Assembly (NCBI GenBank): GCA_963995525.1
Contig: OZ023205.1
Location: forward strand, 52,920,619-52,984,618
Reading direction: 5' to 3'
DNA: 64,000 nt
DNA from: Escarpia spicata
Lineage: Eukaryota > Annelida > Polychaeta > Sabellida > Siboglinidae
Under the pieces are notes generated by a model, which saw only the letters and a program-made list of their open reading frames with translations, did no database searches and was not told the origin of the DNA. The position numbers were made by a program, and so were the translations under genes. Each line of letters opens with the position of its first letter. Within the stretch, counting starts at the first letter, position 1. Shown here piece after piece: positions 23,218 through 35,524 of the stretch.

Positions 23218-24739
23218 CTGAAAATAAAAAAACACTTCAAAATCCACATCCTAAAGTACTGTAAGCAATTGTTACACGTAGAACACTATTGTATGATAAT
23301 AATCATACCAGACTGCCTCCACAAACTTTTTTTAAGAAGGTACAGATTGGAGCCCATGTTAGAGATGAATGACAATGATGACTCTTCTGGGCATATCCTG
23401 AGCTCATTCCGAGTTATCGACTGTGTGAGATATTGATCGAATACGACATAAATAGCCGATTAATAATGTTGCAGCATACCAATCCCGGCAAGTAATCATT
23501 TATAATTATACAGTCACCTCGTTGCCTGTTCAAGGTCTGCAATCTTGGGAGATCTCAGGACAATACAGCTACCCTCAGATTAGTATGAATATGACTAATC
23601 AATAACATATAGTATATATGTTATTGATTAGTCATAATGCCTTGATTGTGACACATGTAATAACTTTAAGTTATAATAGTGAGTTTAAAAGCTGAATTTA
23701 AGTTAAATTTTATAATAGTGAGAGCACAAATTGTGCATCCTAATTTGTTATGCCATTTTAACAAAACTTATCAAATTCTTCCATATAAGATCGGGCAAGC
23801 CTTTTGTTGTAAAAATGTCATTTTTGACCTAATACAATTTTGTAATTAAAATCTTGAATCTCAAAATATTACACCTGTCCAAGGACAACAACATGTACAA
23901 TTAGTATGCAAAATATGAGATGGATGTGAACGATAGTTTTTGAGATATCATGTTTTAAAAATGAGGAAATGTGTTGTTATCACCTGGCAGGAGACAAGCA
24001 AAAGTTGAAAAATATAACTCGGGCAAATAAAATATGAAAAACTGGAAGATAAATTTGACATGTGCATATTAAAGTAAGTTTCTTTGAGCTATGTCCTGTT
24101 GTTTGGTTTTATCTTACTTTTTGTGAATGGGTTTCCTTTCCCTGATCACCTTGAGTCAGGGAAAATTTTCAAAACTAAAACTGTTCTGGATCTGAAACCA
24201 GAACAACCATTACATCATAATAAAGTAATTACATAAAGAAATAATGGGATATTTCTAATGTGCTTTAGTTAGAGAGTTAAGTTCTGTAAGAAATATAGCT
24301 CACTTTGTATAAGTATAACTGTTCTATTCATAAAATAATATTAAATTAAAACTATCTGTAATCGCATATTTAACGCAAACATTGTTTCTTTGTAAATTTG
24401 GATATACGTTTTAAAATATATTAGTGTACACTTCAAAATAATTTTGTCACATAGTAAAAGGAACAACCAACATATGTTCTTATCAAAGGTATTGTCGTTG
24501 ATCTCGGCCATTCCACCATCGACACTACTTTATTATATATTATCTTTGCTTTAATTTGACATATAACATATATATTATTTCCAAAGTAGAGTGAGTAGAT
24601 ATTATATAATAAATAAGATTTCCCATGCGTATCCGTAGATCGTAAACACAATTTGAAAGTTTGCCTAAATAGCAATGACACGCCAACATATTCCCGCCGT
24701 TTGTCGACATTCCTGTTTTTTACTATATTTTGTAATTCC
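23218..24739. other. AT-rich stretch upstream of TSR2 exon 2
   Basis: No gene recognised. The first coding exon of TSR2 (about 15-25 codons) should be on the minus strand here or further right, but I found no candidate with a matching phase-0 donor. A perfect inverted repeat (TAATCAATAACATA and its complement) is at 23596-23630. Confidence 0.5.
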
Positions 24740-24866
24740 ATAATCATTTTTAAAAAACATCACGATTTTGTCGCGAAACAGCAGTCAGCTTTCTTGAAAG
24801 ACAAGAAAAGTCAGTTGGTTGAAGGAGAGGTGATAGTCACTGGTGATTTTGTAGAGAATTACTAAT
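24740..24866 (+). pseudogene. Uncharacterised GDFxENY/FSDG-family gene, segment before the array
   Basis: Plus-strand frame reads HHDFVAKQQSAFLKDKKSQL then VEGEVIVTGDFVENY and a TAA where the family has Ser. It runs on in the same frame into the first 63-bp unit as FVVQDAAQ. This is the part that normally directly precedes the sequence amplified in the array. The first unit also has TAA in place of its Tyr codon. The family is widespread in invertebrate genomes, unnamed and often multicopy; the Asp in GDF may be the first acidic residue of a transposase-like active site (inference). Confidence 0.75.
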
Positions 24867-27800
24867 TTGTTGTGCAAGATGCTGCACAGTGCTAACACTG
24901 GACGAATGACCAAGCAACCATACATCTGTTTGTTGTGCAAGATGCTGTACAGGGCTAAAACTGGACGAATGACCAAGCAACCATACATCTGTTTGTTGTG
25001 CAAGATGCCTCACAGGGCTATCACTGGATGAATGACCAAGCAACCATACATCTGTTTGTTGTGCAAGATGCTGCACAGGGCTACCACTGGACGAATAACC
25101 AAGCAACCATACATCTGTTTGTTGTGCAAGATGCCTCACAGGGCTATCACTGGATGAATGACCAAGCAACCATACATCTGTTTGTTGTGCAAGATGCTGC
25201 ACAGGGCTACCACTGGACGAATGACCAAGCAACCATACATCTGTTTGTTGTGCAAGATGCCTCACAGGGCTATCACTGGATGAATGACCAAGCAACCATA
25301 CATCTGTTTGTTGTGCAAGATGCTGTACAGGGCTAAAACTGGACGAATGACCAAGCAACCATACATCTGTTTGTTGTGCAAGATGCCTCACAGGGCTATC
25401 ACTGGATGAATGACCAAGCAACCATACATCTGTTTGTTGTGCAAGATGCTGCACAGGGCTACCACTGGACGAATAACCAAGCAACCATACATCTGTTTGT
25501 TGTGCAAGATGCCTCACAGGGCTATCACTGGATGAATGACCAAGCAACCATACATCTGTTTGTTGTGCAAGATGCTGCACAGGGCTACCACTGGACGAAT
25601 GACCAAGCAACCATACATCTGTTTGTTGTGCAAGATGCCTCACAGGGCTATCACTGGATGAATGACCAAGCAACCATACATCTGTTTGTTGTGCAAGATG
25701 CCTCACAGGGCTATCACTGGACGAATGACCAAGCAACCATACATCTGTTTGTTGTGCAAGATGCCTCACAGGGCTATCACTGGATGAATGACCAAGCAAC
25801 CATACATCTGTTTGTTGTGCAAGATGCCTCACAGGGCTACCACTGGATGAATGACCAAGCATCCATACATCTGTTTGTTATGAAAGATGCTGCACAGGGC
25901 TACCACTGGACGAATGACCAAGCAACCATACATTTGTTTGTTGTGAAAGATGCTGCACAGGGCTACCACTGGATGAATGACCAAGCATCCATACATCTGT
26001 TTGTTGTGAAAGATGCCTCACAGGGCTACCACTGGACGAATGACCAAGCAACCATACATCTGTTTGTTGTGAAAGATGCTGCACAAGGCTACCACTGGAC
26101 GAATGACCAAGCAACCATACATCTGTTTGTTATGTAAGATGCTGCACAGGGCTACCACTGGACGAATGACCAAGCAACCATACATCTGTTTGTTGTGAAA
26201 GATGCTGCACAGGGCTACCACTGGACGAATGACCAAGCATCCATACATCTGTTTGTTGTGAAAGATGCTGCACAGGGCTATCACTGGACGAATGACCAAG
26301 CAACCATACATCTGTTTGTTGTGCAAGATGCTGCACAGGGCTACCACTGGACGAATGACCAAGCATCCATACATCTGTTTGTTGTGAAAGATGCTGCACA
26401 GGGCTATCACTGGACGAATGACCAAGCATCCATACATCTGTTTGTTGTGAAAGATGCTGCACAGGGCTATCACTGGACGAATGACCAAGCATCCATACAT
26501 CTGTTTGTTGTGAAAGATGCCTCACAGGGCTACCACTGGACGAATGACCAAGCAACCATACATCTGTTTGTTGTGCAAGATGCCTCACAGGGCTATCACT
26601 GGACGAATGACCAAGCAACCATACATCTGTTTGTTGTGCAAGATGCCTCACAGGGCTATCACTGGACGAATGACCAAGCAACCATACATCTGTTTGTTGT
26701 GCAAGATGCCTCACAGGGCTATCACTGGACGAATGACCAAGCAACCATACATCTGTTTGTTGTGCAAGATGCTGCACAGGGCTACCACTGGACGAATGAC
26801 CAAGCAACCATACATCTGTTTGTTGTGAAAGATGCTGCACAGGGCTATCACTGGACGAATGACCAAGCATCCATACATCTGTTTGTTGTGAAAGATGCCT
26901 CACAGGGCTACCACTGGACGAATGACCAAGCAACCATACATCTGTTTGTTGTGCAAGATGCCTCACAGGGCTATCACTGGACGAATGACCAAGCAACCAT
27001 ACATCTGTTTGTTGTGCAAGATGCCTCACAGGGCTATCACTGGACGAATGACCAAGCAACCATACATCTGTTTGTTGTGCAAGATGCTGCACAGGGCTAC
27101 CACTGGACGAATGACCAAGCAACCATACATCTGTTTGTTGTGCAAGATGCTGCACAGGGCTACCACTGGACGAATGACCAAGCATCCATACATCTGTTTG
27201 TTGTGAAAGATGCTGCACAGGGCTATCACTGGACGAATGACCAAGCAACCATACATCTGTTTGTTGTGAAAGATGCTGCACAGGGCTATCACTGGACGAA
27301 TGACCAAGCATCCATACATCTGTTTGTTGTGAAAGATGCCTCACAGGGCTACCACTGGACGAATGACCAAGCAACCATACATCTGTTTGTTGTGCAAGAT
27401 GCCTCACAGGGCTATCACTGGACGAATGACCAAGCAACCATACATCTGTTTGTTGTGCAAGATGCCTCACAGGGCTATCACTGGACGAATGACCAAGCAA
27501 CCATACATCTGTTTGTTGTCCAAGATGCTGCACAGGGCTACCACTGGACGAATGACCAAGCAACCATACATCTATTTGTTGTGCAAGATGCTGCACAGGG
27601 CTACCACTGGACGAATGACCAAGCAACCATACATCTGTTTGTTGTGCAAGATGCCTCACAGGGCTATCACTGGACGAATGACCAAGCAACCATACATCTG
27701 TTTGTTGTGCAAGATGCCTCACAGGGCTATCACTGGACGAATGACCAAGCAACCATACATCTGTTTGTTGTGCAAGATGCTGCACAGGGCTACCACTGGA

Positions 27801-30800
27801 CGAATGACCAAGCATCCATACATATATTTGTTGTGAAAGATGCTGCACAGGGCTATCACTGGACGAATGACCAAGCAACCATACATCTGTTTGTTGTGCA
27901 AGATGCCTCACAGGGCTACCACTGGACGAATGACCAAGCAACCATACATCTGTTTGTTGTGCAAGATGCCTCACAGGGCTATCACTGGATGAATGACCAA
28001 GCAACCATACATCTGTTTGTTGTGCAAGATGCCTCACAGGGCTACCACTGGATGAATGACCAAGCATCCATACATCTGTTTGTTATGAAAGATGCTGCAC
28101 AGGGCTACCACTGGACGAATGACCAAGCAACCATACATTTGTTTGTTGTGAAAGATGCTGCACAGGGCTACCACTGGATGAATGACCAAGCATCCATACA
28201 TCTGTTTGTTGTGAAAGATGCCTCACAGGGCTACCACTGGACGAATGACCAAGCAACCATACATCTGTTTGTTGTGAAAGATGCTGCACAAGGCTACCAC
28301 TGGACGAATGACCAAGCAACCATACATCTGTTTGTTATGTAAGATGCTGCACAGGGCTACCACTGGACGAATGACCAAGCAACCATACATCTGTTTGTTG
28401 TGAAAGATGCTGCACAGGGCTACCACTGGACGAATGACCAAGCATCCATACATCTGTTTGTTGTGAAAGATGCTGCACAGGGCTATCACTGGACGAATGA
28501 CCAAGCAACCATACATCTGTTTGTTGTGCAAGATGCTGCACAGGGCTACCACTGGACGAATGACCAAGCATCCATACATCTGTTTGTTGTGAAAGATGCT
28601 GCACAGGGCTATCACTGGACGAATGACCAAGCATCCATACATCTGTTTGTTGTGAAAGATGCTGCACAGGGCTATCACTGGACGAATGACCAAGCATCCA
28701 TACATCTGTTTGTTGTGAAAGATGCCTCACAGGGCTACCACTGGACGAATGACCAAGCAACCATACATCTGTTTGTTGTGCAAGATGCCTCACAGGGCTA
28801 TCACTGGACGAATGACCAAGCAACCATACATCTGTTTGTTGTGCAAGATGCCTCACAGGGCTATCACTGGACGAATGACCAAGCAACCATACATCTGTTT
28901 GTTGTGCAAGATGCCTCACAGGGCTATCACTGGACGAATGACCAAGCAACCATACATCTGTTTGTTGTGCAAGATGCTGCACAGGGCTACCACTGGACGA
29001 ATGACCAAGCAACCATACATCTGTTTGTTGTGAAAGATGCTGCACAGGGCTATCACTGGACGAATGACCAAGCATCCATACATCTGTTTGTTGTGAAAGA
29101 TGCCTCACAGGGCTACCACTGGACGAATGACCAAGCAACCATACATCTGTTTGTTGTGCAAGATGCCTCACAGGGCTATCACTGGACGAATGACCAAGCA
29201 ACCATACATCTGTTTGTTGTGCAAGATGCCTCACAGGGCTATCACTGGACGAATGACCAAGCAACCATACATCTGTTTGTTGTGCAAGATGCTGCACAGG
29301 GCTACCACTGGACGAATGACCAAGCAACCATACATCTGTTTGTTGTGCAAGATGCTGCACAGGGCTACCACTGGACGAATGACCAAGCATCCATACATCT
29401 GTTTGTTGTGAAAGATGCTGCACAGGGCTATCACTGGACGAATGACCAAGCAACCATACATCTGTTTGTTGTGAAAGATGCTGCACAGGGCTATCACTGG
29501 ACGAATGACCAAGCATCCATACATCTGTTTGTTGTGAAAGATGCCTCACAGGGCTACCACTGGACGAATGACCAAGCAACCATACATCTGTTTGTTGTGC
29601 AAGATGCCTCACAGGGCTATCACTGGACGAATGACCAAGCAACCATACATCTGTTTGTTGTGCAAGATGCCTCACAGGGCTATCACTGGACGAATGACCA
29701 AGCAACCATACATCTGTTTGTTGTCCAAGATGCTGCACAGGGCTACCACTGGACGAATGACCAAGCAACCATACATCTATTTGTTGTGCAAGATGCTGCA
29801 CAGGGCTACCACTGGACGAATGACCAAGCAACCATACATCTGTTTGTTGTGCAAGATGCCTCACAGGGCTATCACTGGACGAATGACCAAGCAACCATAC
29901 ATCTGTTTGTTGTGCAAGATGCCTCACAGGGCTATCACTGGACGAATGACCAAGCAACCATACATCTGTTTGTTGTGCAAGATGCTGCACAGGGCTACCA
30001 CTGGACGAATGACCAAGCATCCATACATATATTTGTTGTGAAAGATGCTGCACAGGGCTATCACTGGACGAATGACCAAGCAACCATACATCTGTTTGTT
30101 GTGCAAGATGCCTCACAGGGCTACCACTGGACGAATGACCAAGCAACCATACATCTGTTTGTTGTGCAAGATGCCTCACAGGGCTATCACTGGACGAATG
30201 ACCAAGCAACCATACATCTGTTTGTTGTGCAAGATGCCTCACAGGGCTATCACTGGACGAATGACCAAGCAACCATACATCTGTTTGTTGTGCAAGATGC
30301 CTCACAGGGCTATCACTGGACGAATGACCAAGCAACCATACATCTGTTTGTTGTGCAAGATGCCTCACAGGGCTATCACTGGACGAATGACCAAGCAACC
30401 ATACATCTGTTTGTTGTGCAAGATGCTGCACAGGGCTACCACTGGACGAATGACCAAGCAACCATACATCTGTTTGTTGTGCAAGATGCTGCACAGGGCT
30501 ACCACTGGACGAATGACCAAGCATCCATACATCTGTTTGTTGTGAAAGATGCTGCACAGGGCTATCACTGGACGAATGACCAAGCAACCATACATCTGTT
30601 TGTTGTGAAAGATGCTGCACAGGGCTATCACTGGACGAATGACCAAGCATCCATACATCTGTTTGTTGTGAAAGATGCCTCACAGGGCTACCACTGGACG
30701 AATGACCAAGCAACCATACATCTGTTTGTTGTGCAAGATGCCTCACAGGGCTATCACTGGACGAATGACCAAGCAACCATACATCTGTTTGTTGTGCAAG

Positions 30801-31919
30801 ATGCCTCACAGGGCTATCACTGGACGAATGACCAAGCAACCATACATCTGTTTGTTGTGCAAGATGCCTCACAGGGCTATCACTGGACGAATGACCAAGC
30901 ATCCATACATCTGTTTGTTGTGAAAGATGCTGCACAGGGCTATCACTGGACGAATGACCAAGCATCCATACATCTGTTTGTTGTGAAAGATGCCTCACAG
31001 GGCTACCACTTGACGAATGACCAAGCAACCATACATCTGTTTGTTGTGCAAGATGCCTCACAGGGCTATCACTGGACGAATGACCAAGCAACCATACATC
31101 TGTTTGTTGTGCAAGATGCCTCACAGGGCTATCACTGGACGAATGACCAAGCAACCATACATCTGTTTGTTGTGCAAGATGCTGCACAGGGCTACCACTG
31201 GACGAATGACCAAGCAACCATACATCTGTTTGTTGTGCAAGATGCCTCACAGGGCTATCACTGGACGAATGACCAAGCAACCATACATCTGTTTGTTGTG
31301 CAAGATGCCTCACAGGGCTATCACTGGACGAATGACCAAGCAACCATACATCTGTTTGTTGTGCAAGATGCTGCACAGGGCTACCACTGGACGAATGACC
31401 AAGCATCCATACATCTGTTTGTTGTGAAAGATGCTGCACAGGGCTATCACTGGACGAATGACCAAGCAACCATACATCTGTTTGTTGTGAAAGATGCTGC
31501 ACAGGGCTATCACTGGACGAATGACCAAGCATCCATACATCTGTTTGTTGTGAAAGATGCCTCACAGGGCTACCACTGGACGAATGACCAAGCAACCATA
31601 CATCTGTTTGTTGTGCAAGATGCCTCACAGGGCTATCACTGGACGAATGACCAAGCAACCATACATCTGTTTGTTGTGCAAGATGCCTCACAGGGCTATC
31701 ACTGGACGAATGACCAAGCAACCATACATCTGTTTGTTGTCCAAGATGCTGCACAGGGCTACCACTGGACGAATGACCAAGCAACCATACATCTATTTGT
31801 TGTGCAAGATGCTGCACAGGGCTACCACTGGACGAATGACCAAGCAACCATACATCTGTTTGTTGTGCAAGATGCTGCACAGGGCTACCACTGGACGAAT
31901 GACCAAGCAACCATACATC
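24865..31919 (+). repeat. 63-bp (21-codon) tandem array, 112 units
   Basis: The unit begins GATGCTGCACAGGGCTACCA and ends TTTGTTGTGCAA. From the first GAT at 24878 to the last at 31871 is 6993 bp, exactly 111 x 63, so there is no net insertion or deletion in 112 units. In plus frame 2 each unit reads QDASQGYHWTNDQATIHLFV plus V. Units differ by a few recurrent substitutions (S/A, Q/K, T/M, T/S, silent C/T). Larger blocks are duplicated: rare variants recur at 2205 bp (35 units), 2016 bp (32 units), 1134 bp (18 units) and 378 bp (6 units). A TAA follows FVM at about 26136 and 28341. Minus strand and plus frame 3 are also open for long stretches. The unit is the in-frame continuation of GDFVENY-(S)-FVVQD of the surrounding gene. 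Confidence 0.97.
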
Positions 31920-32285
31920 CGTTTCTGCCTACTATCGAGAAGAAGGAGTAGTCAAGCACAAAACCTTTGTTGTCATCTCCAACTCAATGACACACAACAC
32001 AGTGGTCGTGCATTGCTACCAACGTCACCTGTTACCATTTCTGCATGACAACATGCCTCTTCACCATGTCATCTATTTCTCGGATGGAGATGCATATCAG
32101 TACAAGAATAGAAAGAACTTCTCCAACACCATATTCCACACAGAAGACTTTGATGGTGTTACTGCAGAGTGGCACTTCTTTGCCACGTCTCATGGCAAGG
32201 GCCCATGTGATGGTGTCGGTGGCACTGTGAAACGACTGGCTGTTAGAGCCAGCCTTCAAAAGCCATGTGATGACCAGATCCAGAC
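31900..32285 (+). pseudogene. Uncharacterised GDFxENY/FSDG-family gene, central conserved segment
   Basis: After the last unit (ATIHPF, the family's usual wording instead of ATIHLF) the frame shifts by one base and continues SAYYREEGVVKHKTFVVISN, then HHVIYFSDGDAYQYKNRKNF, EDFDGVTAEWHFFATSHGKG and PCDGVGGTVKRLAVRASLQ. FSDG and the Glu of AEWHFF, with the Asp of GDF upstream, could form a DDE-like triad (inference). The coding sequence is cut at 32285 by a hAT element and resumes in frame at 33612. Confidence 0.8.
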
Positions 32286-33603
32286 CAGACCTGGGGCCGA
32301 AGTACTCGATACTCATGTACTCGAGTACATTTTTGAAGTACTCGTACTCATGAAACTTATGGGTCATGGACTCGTACTCATACTCATTGTACTCAGATTT
32401 TACGAGTACATCTGAGTACTTTTTCAATATGTACTGGGGAAAATAAATATATTTGGTTATAAAAATTTTTTTAAACGTACCTAATATATATAAATGTTCA
32501 ACCATTTTTTTTATACTTTGTTAATTCTGATAGAATACCACCTTACCATCCCTACACATAGTACATTCTCATTCTCTGATAACCATGACTATGATACCCA
32601 AACATGGCAGCATCTTTTCCCAGCCAGAAACACCCTCTTCAGCAAACAATAATTGTAGGCTATCAGTTCAGGCCATAAACCTGTTTGTTTAATTAAGCCA
32701 CCAGGATGTCCATAAAGAGCCAGTTAGCAGTTAACCAACCAATTAGACAGGAAATGCCTTTGATGTAGTCTGGAGACCATGCCACTTGACAGTGGCTGAC
32801 AGTGCTAACTGCTAAGAACAAGAAATGCCAGTCTTCCTCTGCAGAAGTAAGGTAGCTCAAGTCAGGCTGCCTCCTACACTAGTATAATCCCATGCCAGCA
32901 GCCTGGCTAAGAAAGTCCAAAGGGGATGCTGAGCCTGTTATGTGGACATGTGCTAACCCTCTCAACAACTAGTAGTCTATGATCAGAAAATATAAACTGC
33001 AAACTTATAATATCAGCAGATTGCTGATTGTAGAGGTGAGAGAATACCTCAGTCAGCCATGTATTACAGTGACCCACTGCAGTTCTGAGGTTTCCAACTC
33101 TGGCTCAGTTGGTCCCTCACCATCTCAGCATTCCGGCCTCATCAGCCCCAGTTGAAAGGGTATTTAGCATAGCCGAGAAAGTATTCTGCCCTGAACGGTG
33201 CAGCCTGAAAGACTCAACCTGTGAACAACTCATGTTCATTCGGTGCAATGGCAAATAGATGATAAGATCATAGGATGCCACTGAAATGAATGCCATTGAA
33301 GTGAATTTCATTGTTGATGAAATAGAGGTTGTTCTTAGTTTTCCTCATAACAAATGTATCAACTGCCATTGCATATTCACCTATGTTGTGTTATATCATT
33401 TAGATTAATTAAATAATTTAAAAATACGTTATTATTTAATATTTATATATTTTTTAATGTACTTGTACTTTTACTCGTACTCGTGAGAATGTACTCGTAC
33501 TTGTACTCGTACTCAGCTTTTAGCAATGTACTCGTACTCATCCATCATCAAAGTACTCGTACTCGTACTTGTACTCATGAAAATGTACTCGGCCCCAGGT
33601 CTG
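32286..33603 (+). mobile_element. hAT transposon, decayed, 8-bp target duplication
   Basis: Perfect 15-bp terminal inverted repeats CAGACCTGGGGCCGA (32286-32300 and complement at 33589-33603). The perfect 8-bp target duplication ATCCAGAC lies at 32278-32285 and 33604-33611. Removing the element restores the host reading frame (DQIQTPMDL). Subterminal regions are packed with GTACTCGTACTC-type repeats. The C-terminal dimerisation domain of a hAT transposase survives at 33142-33258 (SAPVERVFSIAEKVFCPERC, then EQLMFIRCNGK and stop). The rest of the transposase is gone, so the copy is non-autonomous. Confidence 0.93.
33100..33258 (+). pseudogene. hAT transposase C-terminal dimerisation domain fragment
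   Basis: LSIPASSAPVERVF and CEQLMFIRCN are hallmark words of the hAT C-terminal domain. Only the last ~50 codons remain, closed by TAG at 33256. Confidence 0.85.
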
Positions 33604-34144
33604 ATCCAGACACCAATGGACTTGTTTGTGTGGGCCTCTGGCAACTTGCTGTCCATCAAAGTCATGTCTGTTGACACAGATGAAATCACAGATGAAGAAG
33701 TTAAGTTACGGAACAGATATGCTGATGCTGTTGCAGTAACAGGAACACAACGACTGCACTCCTTCGTTCCTGTTCGAGGATCACGATCTTTGATGGAAGT
33801 GCGCGAGTTCTCAGCAGACACAGAACAGGAGATCATGAAGATTACAAATAAACGAGAACTGTTAGGAGAGGCTGACATTGACGGATCATACATTACGTGC
33901 ACGTATGATGGACAACTGGTGGCTAGCCTATGTGTTGAAGGTGATGCCTATAACCAATGAAACATAAGTCAGCTTTCTTCATCCAGCCAGACCTTCGCCT
34001 ACCTTCACCTTCCCAAGATGCCTTGATGAGCTGATCGTTGGTCAGGATCAGATCTTGACCACTGCTGAACCACTGACTTCAACAGGGCGAGTCTATCAAC
34101 TCAATGCATCAGAAATGAAAGACGCTACTCTTCTTATGAACAAG
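33604..34144 (+). pseudogene. Uncharacterised GDFxENY/FSDG-family gene, C-terminal segment
   Basis: Resumes after the hAT element as QTPMDLFVWASGNLLSIKV, DAVAVTGTQRLHSFVPV, EADIDGSYITCTYDGQ. A one-base shift at about 33915 then gives WWLAYVLKV, and further shifts SFLHPARPSPTFTFPRCLDE, GQDQILTTAEPLTSTGRVYQ and LNASEMKDATLLMNK before a possible donor (AAG|gtaatc) at 34145. Motif order (YDGxWW, HP, TGR.Y) matches family members, so the C-terminus is complete but frameshifted. Confidence 0.75.
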
Positions 34145-34904
34145 GTAATCCAAAAATTATACCACTTTATAGAATAATCCTTTGTTTAGTACTGGCTGGC
34201 TATGGGCAGTGGTGAGTGGTATATATCATATATATATATATATCATATGATATATATATATGATGCCCTTTCTGTGTGATAAGTGTGAAGCAAGTGGTAT
34301 CCTAAAAATGTGGATATAGGTATGTGGTTGAAAGTGTAACCAATGTGGACACCACATGTTACACGTGCAGCCACAAGTTTGCAGCCCCCTATCAGTGCGA
34401 CACATGGTATCCCATCATTGTATAGTTGGATCCAAGTAATACAAAAATTTAACTATGCCAGGATGCATCAAATAGAATGCATGTTGCTTCATTCACAGCT
34501 TGGCACTAAAAACAAATTTACCCTGTTTCCATGTCACAAATTAGGCTTGCCACATCAAACTTCTGTGACGAGACATGTGCACTTACAAATAAACAGTTGC
34601 TACATCAAGGCTACTTTTATGTCTAATATATCTATTTGGTGTGAAATGCTTGCCATTGTTGGCAGCAATTATTGTAAACAATGTACTTGAAATCAACATG
34701 CTAAAAGGTTTGCCAACTCATGAACTTACCCATATATATCATATAGAATTAGTATAATTTTAAACAAACATTCTTCGTTAACCAGTCCCAAAGACTGGAT
34801 ACTTGCTATTATATCTTTTTATTATATTGATAATAAAGGCGCTCATGGCATTGTCATGAGCGTCTCTATGGCGTATACTATTGCATTCCAAATAAGTGTA
34901 CAGG

Positions 34905-35075
34905 TCGGAATAACAGTATAGGGTGGACATGCCTCGGAATTTTAATAAGAATATAGCTCGGAATAACATAGTTAGGGCGGAAATATCTTGAAATTGTAAT
35001 AAGAGTATAGGGCGGAATATTGGTATAAGGTGGAAATTTCTCGAATTTGTAATAAGAGTACAGGGCAGAAATTTC
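34905..35075. repeat. Degenerate ~54-bp tandem repeat
   Basis: Three to four units, each with GGGCGGAAT/A and GTAATAAGAGTATAG-like words. Confidence 0.6.
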
Positions 35076-35524
35076 TTGGAAATATATAAAGGTACACCTT
35101 GGAATAATAATGTAAGCCAGTAATAATGTGGAATTAAGCTGCAATATGTGCACTTACATTGACTCTGATCGTTGCCTAGGCCTATTCCATTAATTAATCT
35201 ATGTGCTAACTGCTAAATCTCTAACACTTTTACACCTATTCCATAACAATTACACGTGTGCAAACAGACTGTTAGAAAAGTTGTTTTGAGTGAAGTATTT
35301 ACAAAAATAGACTGACTGGATACAAATCGTGTAAAAAACATGAAGGCTAGCCTAGGTCAAAAGCCATGCATCTCATCTGTGTTGTGTAAGTCGCTGCATG
35401 GCCAGAGTGTATCAGTGCAAGATCAGGCAGTGTATTAAACTATGCCAGGAGCATTAAGAACATGATATTTCATTGACATGGTTCTTGACCTGATACGAAT
35501 CTTCCGATCGTGAGTATAAGTCTA

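Noticed and set aside
24865..31919. CRISPR-like array
   Set aside because: The 63-bp units are contiguous with no unique spacers, have coding origin and sit in an animal genome.
34343..34690. 115-codon plus frame after the array gene
   Set aside because: No recognised domain, and it lies downstream of the array gene's last conserved words; treated as chance.
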